5,524 nt of DNA from JAJZOM01 sp046703545 (GCA_046703545.1 JBJKSX010000010.1:1-5524); one strand, 5' to 3'; counted from the first letter of the stretch, positions 1 through 5,524 are shown. Made by a program: numbers and translations. The notes: a model not told the origin generated them from the sequence alone.

Positions 1-1291
1 CACGAAAGATCTTATCCCGGTTGGAAATTTCATTTTGGACCTTTTCCAACAATTTCGCAACTTCATGGGTTGAATAAGACTCCATGATCTCCGGCTGGAA
101 TTCCTCCAGCGATTCCCCACTTTTCACTTTGGAGCCCACTTCCATGTAGGCTTCTTTCCATGGGGTCCCACCAGAAAAAAGCTTGAAGGCATTCATTGTT
201 GCATTTGTGGAATTTCCTGTGATTGCCTGTGCCCTTTCAGTATCCACTTCCGTGATGGCAAGCATTTCGTTCATCGCCTCCAGGATTTTGGACAGAATCA
301 CGGTATGGGCAATAACCCTGTCCTTTGAGAGCTGGAATTCTCTGTGGTACCCGAGGCCCTTGTTCATCAGTGTCGAAATTGAAGTTGTGAGTATTCCCAG
401 GGATTCCGAGGCATAGCCTTGCAGCATTTCCAGAAAATCTGGATTCCTCTTGTTGGGCATGAGGGAACTCCCAGTGGTGAAGCCCTCCGGAAGCTTCAGG
501 AACGCCAATTCATCTGAACTGAACATGATGAAGTCCTGGGATAGCCTTGAGACGATGAGCATTATCCTGCTTTCGAACGAAGCCATATGGACCTCATCCA
601 TTCCCCGATGAGATGCCCCGAATACTGGGTTCCTGAAATATGTGGCAAAACCAAGCCTTTTGGCAAGTGCCTGCAGGTCCACATTAACGGCGGACCCGTA
701 ACCTGAGCCGTATCCAAGCGGGCAGAACTGCCTGAACTTTTCATACAGCGAAATTGCCTCAATTGCCAGCTCTGCGAAGGAGGAGGCCTGGTGATCAAAG
801 TAAGTTGCAATCGCCATGGGCATTGCCTGCCTGTAATGTGTGTATCCTGGCATGAATCCCATTGCCCTTCCGAATCTCTGGTGAATTGTGGTGGAAATCT
901 GAACCAAATCCAGAGAGATTCCTAGAAGCGAATCCATGTAAAATGACTTGATGTCAAAGTGGCTCTGGTCATTTCTTGACAGGAATACCCGCAGGTTGTC
1001 CCCAGAAGGTGTGATTTCCTTTATCTTTTCCTGAACAAGTGTGTGGACATCCTCATATTGTTCGCCCATACGAGGTTCCGAGTGAAGGAGTTCCAAAAGG
1101 CCAGCCAGTATGCTCTTGCTTTCCTGTACAGGCAACACTTTGGATCTTGAAAGCTCGAGATGGTATGCGATCAGCCCCTCAATCTCATATCGAATCAGAT
1201 TCTGGTCAGCGGCATTATCTTCTTTGGTCATTATGCTGGAAAGATCAGGGCCATTGGATTCAGTTGCCCCTCCACTCCAGATCTTCCTCAT
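1..1291 (-). CDS. argH: Argininosuccinate lyase, C-terminus cut off by window edge
   Basis: This enzyme splits argininosuccinate into arginine and fumarate, the last step of arginine synthesis, in the cytoplasm. I translated the minus strand from the ATG at 1291: 430 codons are open and the left window edge cuts the gene. Family ArgH proteins are about 460 residues, so a short C-terminal piece is missing. Visible family signatures are EDVHTLVQEKI (80-90), SRNDQ (105-109), PGYTH (148-152, with the catalytic-region Thr-His), and the flexible-loop signature GSSLMPNKRNP (274-284) carrying the catalytic Ser. Near 315-323, Tyr, Gln and Lys of the YNKDxQEDK region are kept as YHREFQLSK. The start lies 2 nt after the argG stop (TGA-AC-ATG), so the two genes are surely co-transcribed and probably translationally coupled. 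The protein is divergent: the usual HTxR just before SRNDQ is replaced by RVFL (101-104). Another fumarase/aspartase superfamily member is possible, but the argG neighbour makes ArgH much more likely. Confidence 0.93.
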   Translation of the reverse strand, partial: MRKIWSGGATESNGPDLSSIMTKEDNAADQNLIRYEIEGLIAYHLELSRSKVLPVQESKSILAGLLELLHSEPRMGEQYEDVHTLVQEKIKEITPSGDNLRVFLSRNDQSHFDIKSFYMDSLLGISLDLVQISTTIHQRFGRAMGFMPGYTHYRQAMPMAIATYFDHQASSFAELAIEAISLYEKFRQFCPLGYGSGYGSAVNVDLQALAKRLGFATYFRNPVFGASHRGMDEVHMASFESRIMLIVSRLSQDFIMFSSDELAFLKLPEGFTTGSSLMPNKRNPDFLEMLQGYASESLGILTTSISTLMNKGLGYHREFQLSKDRVIAHTVILSKILEAMNEMLAITEVDTERAQAITGNSTNATMNAFKLFSGGTPWKEAYMEVGSKVKSGESLEEFQPEIMESYSTHEVAKLLEKVQNEISNRDKIFR

Positions 1292-1293
1292 GT

Positions 1294-2514
1294 TCACTTT
1301 ACCTTCAGTTCTGTTTCAGTTTTCCAGGTGTTTCTGGCTTTTCTGGTGAGAATCGTCTCGTTCCCATAGATGTAGATGAACCCAGGCGCCTTGCCCTGAT
1401 CAAATGTCTGGCCCTTGCCATAGCTGGAGAGGCCTGTATCGTAGATTGCATAATCACTCTCGACGCCCATCGGAACCAAGTTTCCCTTGTATAGCTTCAT
1501 GTTGACGTTCCCTGTGAGGTTTGAATTGATGCTCTGCTCAAAACTTGAGATGTGGGACATCACAGGATCGAACCAGAGCCCATTGTAAACGTAATCTGAA
1601 AACATGCTGTCCATTGTCTGCTTAAGGCTGAATTCCTTCTTGTTGAGGACTGCCCTTCCCAGGTACTTGTGTGCAGATATCAGTGCAATAGCGGCTGGGC
1701 ATTCGTAGAATTCATGGCTCTTTATTCCCACAAGCCTGTCCTCAAGCATGTCGATGGCCCCGATGCCATTCCGCCCTGCAATCTCATTCACCCTGATTAT
1801 TAGGTCCCTGAGTTTCAGCTTCTCCCCATTGAGCCCGACCGGGAGGCCATTCTCAAACTCTATGTTGACGATTTCCGGCTCGTCTTTCGCCAATTCTGGT
1901 GGTGACACCCACTTGAATGCGTCCAACGGGACGCCGCTGCCTATATCCTCGATTTCGGAGCCTTCCACCGACCTTCCCCACAGGTTCTCGTCTATTGAGT
2001 ATTTCCCTCCGTATGGCACATCTATTCCGTTGCTGTTTGCGTATTCAATTTCCTCGTCCCTGTTCATGTTCATCTCGCGAACAGGGGCAATTATTTTCAT
2101 GCTGTCATCAAGTGCCCTGATTGAGACCTCAAACCTGACCTGGTCGTTGCCCTTGCCTGTGCTGCCATGTACAATTGTGTCACAATCGAGATACTGTGCA
2201 ACGTCAACAGCCTCCTTGGCCATTAGTGGCCTTGCGAGACTTGTTGACAATGGATACACTCCTTCGTAAAGGCCGTCACTCAGTATGCCCTGCGAGACAT
2301 ATTTCTCGGCGAATGTCTCCGTCACATCCCGGGTTATTGTATCTGCTGCACCCAGGCTTTTGGCCTTCTGGGCAATTTCAATGAGGTTGTTCTTCTCCTG
2401 GCCCACGTCCAGTGTCAAGGTGGATACCTCGTAGTTCAATTTATCCTGAAGCCATTTTATCATGACCGATGTGTCAAGACCACCGGAATAGAGTAACAGA
2501 GCTTTTCCTGCCAT
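1294..2514 (-). CDS. argG: Argininosuccinate synthase
   Basis: This enzyme ligates citrulline and aspartate using ATP, giving argininosuccinate, AMP and pyrophosphate; it is the penultimate step of arginine synthesis. The 406-residue protein matches the usual family length of about 400. The N-terminal ATP-pyrophosphatase P-loop is SGGLDTS (10-16). Further family blocks are YPLSTSLARPLMAK (87-100), HGSTGKGNDQVRFE (116-129, substrate-binding) and YSIDENLWGRSVEG (172-185). The synthetase C-terminal half is complete and ends in a Lys-rich tail. The ATG at 2514 is chosen because the P-loop follows at the normal distance. A GAGG lies 7 nt upstream (2522-2525), and a TATA-like box is centred 27 bp upstream. 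It is the first gene of the argG-argH operon, with argH starting 2 nt after its stop. No key residue is missing, and it appears to be a fully ordinary, functional ArgG. Confidence 0.98.
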   Translation of the reverse strand: MAGKALLLYSGGLDTSVMIKWLQDKLNYEVSTLTLDVGQEKNNLIEIAQKAKSLGAADTITRDVTETFAEKYVSQGILSDGLYEGVYPLSTSLARPLMAKEAVDVAQYLDCDTIVHGSTGKGNDQVRFEVSIRALDDSMKIIAPVREMNMNRDEEIEYANSNGIDVPYGGKYSIDENLWGRSVEGSEIEDIGSGVPLDAFKWVSPPELAKDEPEIVNIEFENGLPVGLNGEKLKLRDLIIRVNEIAGRNGIGAIDMLEDRLVGIKSHEFYECPAAIALISAHKYLGRAVLNKKEFSLKQTMDSMFSDYVYNGLWFDPVMSHISSFEQSINSNLTGNVNMKLYKGNLVPMGVESDYAIYDTGLSSYGKGQTFDQGKAPGFIYIYGNETILTRKARNTWKTETELKVK

Positions 2515-2537
2515 TATCCCGCCTCATAGGGTGCACG

Positions 2538-2544
2538 ATATAAA
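2538..2544 (-). promoter_or_regulatory. TATA-like box for argGH
   Basis: On the minus strand the sequence reads TTTATAT, centred at about 2541, which is 27 bp upstream of the argG ATG. In archaea the TATA box lies about 25 bp before the transcription start, so this box would give a leaderless or nearly leaderless argG mRNA. A GAGG at 2522-2525 is well placed as a ribosome-binding site, but it would be transcribed only from a promoter further upstream, for example the TTTTTAA on the minus strand near 2584-2590. The two signals therefore suggest different start sites. No strong BRE is visible. Confidence 0.45.
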
Positions 2545-2616
2545 CATCAGTGTCAGGAAGTGTACAATTGATATGAGATATGTTAAAAATTGTAAGGAAA
2601 TGTTAATTTAAACATT
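2541..2616. promoter_or_regulatory. Candidate operator cluster, four ATGTTWA motifs
   Basis: The divergent intergenic region contains ATGTTTA on the minus strand at 2541-2547, ATGTTAA on the plus strand at 2580-2586 and again at 2600-2606 (exactly 20 bp apart, about two helical turns), and ATGTTTA-like sequence on the minus strand ending at 2616. The last two form an inverted repeat, AATGTT (2599-2604) and AACATT (2611-2616), with a 6-nt spacer. One motif overlaps the argG TATA-like box, and the inverted repeat spans the TATA-like box of the rightward gene. This fits an operator for a regulator that controls both directions, but the region is AT-rich and chance matches are possible. Confidence 0.35.
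2603..2612 (+). promoter_or_regulatory. TATA-like box for the ACT-domain gene
   Basis: TTAATTTAAA lies 19-28 bp before the ATG at 2631. It is preceded by a purine-rich stretch (AAGGAAA, about 2594-2600) that could be the BRE for TFB. No Shine-Dalgarno-like sequence precedes the ATG (CATATTGAAAA), so a leaderless transcript starting at or near the A of the ATG is the simplest reading. Confidence 0.5.
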
Positions 2617-2630
2617 ACACATATTGAAAA

Positions 2631-3227
2631 ATGCACCCCCCAAAAAACAAACAACCAAGCGTGGAAGATACAGTAGATGTTTTTCTCGCGGAAAATCCAG
2701 AGTTATCTCTGGCCCTGTACCAGGGAGTTGCCAATATCAGTAGACTGGCAAAGCTCATCACAAACTCAGGCAAAGAGCTGAATTTGATTTCTGTCAGGGC
2801 CGCGCTGAACAGGAAGAGGGAGAAAAAGCAAAATGCGGGGACCAAGGACCGGGCCGATGATTTGTTGAGAAAGAGCAAAATTTCACTTCAGGACAAAGTG
2901 AGTGTTGTGAAATCCATAAAAGTTCTGCAGATCAAGTACATTTCCGCAACCTTCCTGGAAAACAGCATAATTTACATAGTGGATGAAATGGGCCAGGCAC
3001 TCCCAAGGGAAGATGAGAACATATCGATTGACAGCCATGTGAGCATGATCCACATATTTTCACCAAAGGGAATTGAAGTGACACCCGGTTTCATAATGAG
3101 GATAACCCACAAACTCTACGCGAGAGGAATAAACATCCTTCAGCTCATTTCATGTTCCAACGAGACCATACTGATCCTGAAGAAGGATGTCTGTGTTCCG
3201 GCCTACGAAATTCTCAGCATGAATTGA
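2631..3227 (+). CDS. Probable ACT-domain regulator with HTH-like N-terminus
   Basis: The protein has 198 residues and no signal peptide or membrane segment. Residues 11-63 resemble a small helix-turn-helix module found in archaeal ACT proteins: a VDVFLAENPELSLALYQG-type helix, then NISRLAKLI, then ISVRAALNRKREKK as a possible recognition helix with a basic end. Residues 64-84 form a charged linker. Residues 85-140 and 145-196 look like two ACT-type units. The second, with GIEVTPGFIMRITHKLYARG followed by INILQLISCSNETILILKK, closely follows the beta-alpha-beta-beta pattern of aspartate-kinase-type ACT domains, which bind amino acids. It is divergent to argGH and shares a 116-bp control region with it, so I infer an amino-acid-sensing regulator, possibly of arginine genes. 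The ligand and the DNA-binding role are not shown by sequence alone. The ATG at 2631 is the only reasonable start, as the next Met is residue 120. Codons 2-6 contain back-to-back C6 and A6 runs. Confidence 0.8.
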   Translation: MHPPKNKQPSVEDTVDVFLAENPELSLALYQGVANISRLAKLITNSGKELNLISVRAALNRKREKKQNAGTKDRADDLLRKSKISLQDKVSVVKSIKVLQIKYISATFLENSIIYIVDEMGQALPREDENISIDSHVSMIHIFSPKGIEVTPGFIMRITHKLYARGINILQLISCSNETILILKKDVCVPAYEILSMN

Positions 3228-3250
3228 GCGTGCCCCGGGGGGGATTTGCC
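3228..3250. other. Convergent intergenic junction with CCCCGGGGGGG
   Basis: Only 23 bp separate the stops of the rightward ACT gene and the leftward flavoprotein gene. The gap holds the palindrome CCCCGGGG (3233-3240), extended to G7 through 3243. No poly-T tract accompanies it on either strand, so it does not look like a standard archaeal terminator. The two transcripts probably overlap at their 3' ends. Confidence 0.5.
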
Positions 3251-4291
3251 TCAGAGGCCGCCAAAAACTTTCTTCTGCATTGATTTTGGCATGAACTTGG
3301 CCATGGTCATCAGCCTTCCAATGGTCCTGACGCCTTTCTTGTTCATTCTCTTGTGAAGGTCGTGGTGTTTCTGTAGCCATGGCATGATATTATCGGACCA
3401 TGACTGCTGGTATTGTGCAGGATTGTCGTTCAATGCTGCCTTGCCTGCCTCCATTCCACTCCAGAATGCTCCCTGAAGGCCTCCGGCAGTTGTGTTGATG
3501 ACTGCATTTATCATGTCCCCAACATACATTCTGTTCTCCTTGACCACGGTCTTGAACGGCGGGCCAAGCGGGATCTGGTGGGCAATAGTGCTCAGCTTCT
3601 TTCCCTCAACTTCGGGAAACATTTTTGTGAATTCGTCCAGTACTTCCTGTGGCCTCTTTCCCGTGAGAGGGTAGTAACACAGGCCTATCTTCCTCGTGTT
3701 GTCTGAGTCTGCAAAGTCCCAGAAATATCCTCCGGGAACTTTGTCACTGAACCAGAGGATCATTTCATAATCATCCCTCCTGGGAAGTTCCCTTATTTCC
3801 TCATAGGCAACAAGCACATTGTCCCTTGGAAGCTTTTCCCCAAAAGTGGACTGTGGGCCGGCAGCCATTACGATATTCTTGGCTGTGAGGGTTTCACTGT
3901 CAGTCTTGACCTCGTTCCCCTCAACCGAGGCAACGCGGGTCTTGAGTTTGATGTTGAGCTCCCCGGCAAATTCTTTGGCCAGGTACTGCTCATATGGTGT
4001 GAAATCATATTCGAGGCCAACGGGATGGTCATATTTCAATGATATGTCCTTCCCTATATCCGTGCGGAACCAGATGTTCCTTATTTCAGACCGGATGATC
4101 TTCTTGTCCGTGGGCATTCCTATCCTGTTAACCCATTCCATTGATACGGCCCCGGTGGACCTTACTGGAACTCCAATCTCGTCCTTCTTGTCGAGTATCA
4201 GGTAGTTCGCGCCACCCTTTTCAAGGGCACATCCTGCGGCAAGCCCGCCTGTTCCGGCGCCTATAACTATGGTGTCATAATCGTATGTCAT
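3251..4291 (-). CDS. Geranylgeranyl-reductase-family FAD oxidoreductase, divergent
   Basis: The protein has 346 residues and is probably cytoplasmic or peripherally membrane-bound. The N-terminal Rossmann FAD motif is VIGAGTGGLAAG (9-20), with an acidic-strand end LILDKKDEIG (31-40). The following family landmarks are those of archaeal geranylgeranyl reductases: PVRSTGAVS (42-50) in place of PVRCGEG, AAGP (143-146), GGYFWDFADSD (187-197) in place of the YxWxFP substrate-site motif, and VGDMINAVINTTAGG (257-271) in place of GDAxxxxxPxxGGG, the second FAD-contact region. Geranylgeranyl reductases saturate isoprenoid chains of archaeal lipids or quinones. Here the conserved Cys is Ser and the Pro and GGG landmarks are altered, so the substrate may differ. 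The C-terminal 35 residues are strongly basic (KKG, KKVFGGL). No SD precedes the ATG; it is preceded by a 77-bp AT-rich region. An unassigned FAD-dependent oxidoreductase is the safe call. Confidence 0.8.
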   Translation of the reverse strand: MTYDYDTIVIGAGTGGLAAGCALEKGGANYLILDKKDEIGVPVRSTGAVSMEWVNRIGMPTDKKIIRSEIRNIWFRTDIGKDISLKYDHPVGLEYDFTPYEQYLAKEFAGELNIKLKTRVASVEGNEVKTDSETLTAKNIVMAAGPQSTFGEKLPRDNVLVAYEEIRELPRRDDYEMILWFSDKVPGGYFWDFADSDNTRKIGLCYYPLTGKRPQEVLDEFTKMFPEVEGKKLSTIAHQIPLGPPFKTVVKENRMYVGDMINAVINTTAGGLQGAFWSGMEAGKAALNDNPAQYQQSWSDNIMPWLQKHHDLHKRMNKKGVRTIGRLMTMAKFMPKSMQKKVFGGL

Positions 4292-4368
4292 TGGTCAATT
4301 TGGGCTATTTGTAATCAAATATTAACTTTAGCTATTCAAACTGTGTCAGATATAAAATAGGCTGGATA
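4292..4368 (-). promoter_or_regulatory. Promoter region of the flavoprotein gene
   Basis: This 77-bp AT-rich gap holds two TATA-like boxes on the minus strand. TATTTTATA (4351-4359) lies about 64 bp before the ATG and would give a leader of some 35 nt. TTAATATTT (4318-4326) is centred about 31 bp before the ATG and would give an almost leaderless mRNA. The second fits the absence of an SD better. A small perfect inverted repeat, ATTTG-TAAT-CAAAT (4307-4320), lies between the nearer box and the start and could be a minor operator or chance. The far box could also mark read-through from, or the 3' end of, the upstream QueA-like transcript. Confidence 0.4.
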
Positions 4369-5388
4369 TCAAAGTATGATTGCCAGATCCCCAAACTCAT
4401 GCCAGGAAAAGCATTCATCTGCAGCCAGGGAATAAGATGAATCCAGCAGCTTTCTTCCAGCGAATGAAGATATCATGTCTATGTGCGACCCCTGCTCTTC
4501 GTGCATCCCGGTCACAATTGAATCGACCACCTTGAAATCAAATTCACCCTTGATGAACAGTTCCGTGGAATAGCTGCCAGGCCTTATCTCTCCATTCCTC
4601 ACAGCCGATTCCAGGGCCCTTACCACTGAAGTGCCAACTGCAATTATCCTGTGCTTTCCATTTTTCGCAGCAGTTATGCTCTCAGCCGTGTTTTGTGGAA
4701 TTGTGAATTCTTCATCCAAAAGGGCAGTTCCACTGGAGAACTCCTCAGGCTCCAGAGAGCCCAGATTGCAGTGAAGGGTTATGTACCGAATCACGGCTCC
4801 CCTGGATTTCAGCCTGTTTAGAATATCTTCTGTGAAGGGCCTTGCCCCGGAGGGATATTCAACTGATCCGGGAACTCTGCCTGTTGCGTTCCGGTAGAAT
4901 TCTTCAGGAATGTCGAAGGGAATGTGGCCGTATCTCAGAAATTTCCCGGATTCCCCTGCAATTTTCAGAAGGTCCCCTCCATCCGATGACTTTGCCCACC
5001 GGAATCTCCCGAACTGATCATGCCTGCTGCCGAGTTCCAGTTTATTTCCCACTCCAAGGAGGTGGATCTCAGTCCCTTCTCCAACCTTCAGGTTGAGTTC
5101 CTTCGGGCGGATTTCCACGAGCTGCTCCTTTCCCCTGCGTGATGTCCCTACATGCACAAATCCGTGCTCGCCAAGGGATGGGACGTAGATTGGAAGTGAT
5201 GCCCTGATCAGGCTGGAGTTGTTGAAAATAATCATGTCCCCTTCCTGGACATATTCACTGATATCACTGAAAGGGACGGAGTGTGCATTCTGGGCTTTCC
5301 TGTCCACAACCAACAATTTCACGTCCTCCCTCTTTCTCCCTAGCAGCTCCGCAGGAAATGGGGCTTCCATTGGCTGTTGTAAAAACAT
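4369..5388 (-). CDS. QueA-like S-adenosylmethionine ribosyltransferase-isomerase paralogue
   Basis: The protein has 339 residues, close to the 335-356 of bacterial QueA, and is cytoplasmic. QueA moves and isomerises the ribosyl part of SAM onto preQ1 in tRNA. Fold signatures visible are EGDMIIFNNSSLIRASL (49-65; QueA: GDLLVFNNTRVIPARL), RYITLHCNLGSLEPEE (201-216; TLHVGAGTFQPV), IIAVGTSVVRALES (248-261; IAVGTTSVRSLES) and DFKVVDSIVTGMHEEQGSH (284-302; YKVVDALVTNFHLPEST). The most conserved QueA block, APTAGLHF, is here YPSGARPF (178-185), and NFHLPxSTL is GMHEEQGSH. This is the pattern I recall from QueA paralogues of actinobacteria that sit next to SDR genes. Here too the gene follows an SDR, and its ATG overlaps the SDR stop (TGATG) behind a G7 tract. 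Archaea make archaeosine rather than queuosine, so a true QueA role is doubtful. Family membership is secure; the reaction is unknown. Confidence 0.85.
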   Translation of the reverse strand: MFLQQPMEAPFPAELLGRKREDVKLLVVDRKAQNAHSVPFSDISEYVQEGDMIIFNNSSLIRASLPIYVPSLGEHGFVHVGTSRRGKEQLVEIRPKELNLKVGEGTEIHLLGVGNKLELGSRHDQFGRFRWAKSSDGGDLLKIAGESGKFLRYGHIPFDIPEEFYRNATGRVPGSVEYPSGARPFTEDILNRLKSRGAVIRYITLHCNLGSLEPEEFSSGTALLDEEFTIPQNTAESITAAKNGKHRIIAVGTSVVRALESAVRNGEIRPGSYSTELFIKGEFDFKVVDSIVTGMHEEQGSHIDMISSFAGRKLLDSSYSLAADECFSWHEFGDLAIIL

Positions 5389-5524
5389 CAGAATCCCCCC
5401 CTCGCTATGACAAGTTGGTAAAGTTCCTCTGCAGACTCTGCCGGATCCTTCAGGTCTTCATCATCAGGCAGTGCCAGGTGATGCATTTCAGTATCCATGT
5501 CACCCGGATCAAAGGAAAATGCCT
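5388..5524 (-). CDS. Short-chain dehydrogenase/reductase, C-terminal fragment
   Basis: The window edge leaves only the last 44 residues, read from 5522 to the TGA at 5388-5390. The fragment starts AFSFDPGDMDTEMHHLALPD. DPGDMDT is the PGxxxT loop that follows the catalytic Tyr-x-x-x-Lys helix and the next beta strand in classical SDR proteins, where it contacts the nicotinamide of NAD(P). The remainder, with DEDLKDPAESAEELYQLV, is a typical SDR C-terminal helix preceded by a DPxxxA turn. The Rossmann glycine motif and the catalytic Tyr/Lys lie outside the window, so the cofactor and activity cannot be judged. Its stop overlaps the QueA-like start by one base (TGATG), so the two are in one operon and probably translationally coupled. 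It is also possible, though less likely, that this is another protein ending in an SDR-like tail. Confidence 0.75.
   Translation of the reverse strand, partial: AFSFDPGDMDTEMHHLALPDDEDLKDPAESAEELYQLVIARGGF
5395..5401 (-). promoter_or_regulatory. G7 tract serving as likely ribosome-binding site
   Basis: Seven G residues lie 6 nt upstream of the QueA-like ATG, inside the last codons of the SDR gene (AGG GGG GGA TTC TGA). The position suits a Shine-Dalgarno element for the overlapping start, which supports the ATG at 5388 over the later Met at residue 7. The same run is a possible slippage site: a -1 shift or one extra G would join the SDR frame to the QueA-like frame without a stop. Confidence 0.5.

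Noticed and set aside
1039..1494. Open frame of 151 codons on the plus strand over the argG/argH junction
   Set aside because: It lies antisense to two well-supported genes, has a Cys- and Ser-rich composition with no family resemblance, and lacks a promoter or ribosome-binding site.
1748..2269. Open frame of 173 codons on the plus strand inside argG
   Set aside because: It is an antisense shadow of conserved argG coding sequence, low-complexity and Ser/Pro/Leu-rich, with no recognisable domain.
2615..2878. Leftward open frame of 87 codons with a hydrophobic N-terminal stretch
   Set aside because: It is antisense to the start of the ACT gene, whose domain pattern and promoter placement are convincing; the hydrophobicity comes from reverse reading of Lys-rich codons.
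3233..3243. CCCCGGGG palindrome as a terminator between convergent genes
   Set aside because: The palindrome has no loop and no adjacent T-run, so it does not match known archaeal terminators; kept only as a junction note.
3819..4205. Open frame of 128 codons on the plus strand inside the flavoprotein gene
   Set aside because: It is antisense to the FAD-binding protein, with no motif of its own.
4351..4359. TATAAAATA on the plus strand as a rightward promoter
   Set aside because: No rightward gene follows; it reads antisense into the QueA-like gene. The minus-strand reading upstream of the flavoprotein gene is more sensible.
1..5524. tRNA genes, CRISPR arrays, insertion sequences, long repeats
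   Set aside because: I saw no cloverleaf-like tRNA sequence, no regularly spaced repeats, no transposase-like protein and no terminal inverted repeats; only short promoter-scale repeats are present.

Overview
The window looks like chromosomal DNA of an archaeon, most probably a member or relative of the Thermoplasmatales. The signs are heavy use of AGG and ATA codons, TATA-like boxes placed about 25 nt upstream of start codons (leaderless-type promoters), a geranylgeranyl-reductase-family flavoprotein, and a small HTH-like plus ACT protein of an archaeal type. GC content looks near 47-48 percent by eye. This placement is inferred from gene content and style, not from a marker gene.

Layout, left to right. 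Positions 1-2514 hold a two-gene arginine operon read leftwards: argG (argininosuccinate synthase, complete), then argH (argininosuccinate lyase, its C-terminus cut off by the left edge). Only 2 nt separate them. Together they turn citrulline and aspartate into arginine and fumarate. A 116-bp divergent intergenic region (2515-2630) carries two opposite TATA-like boxes and four copies of an ATGTTWA motif. It separates argGH from a rightward gene (2631-3227) for a probable ACT-domain regulator, which is a good candidate for an amino-acid-responsive controller of argGH. That gene converges, across 23 bp, on a leftward gene for a divergent geranylgeranyl-reductase-family FAD oxidoreductase (3251-4291). 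A 77-bp AT-rich promoter region follows. Then come two leftward, translationally coupled genes: a QueA-like protein (4369-5388) and, upstream of it, the C-terminal end of a short-chain dehydrogenase/reductase (5388-5524, cut by the right edge).

The most unusual part is the SDR plus QueA-like pair. QueA normally makes epoxyqueuosine in bacterial tRNA, but archaea make archaeosine instead and are not expected to need it. The protein keeps the QueA fold signatures but differs at the segments that are most conserved in true QueA. It is therefore likely to be a neofunctionalised SAM-dependent transferase or isomerase working with the SDR. No RNA genes, mobile elements, CRISPR arrays or long repeats were seen, and apart from promoter regions the window is almost fully coding.
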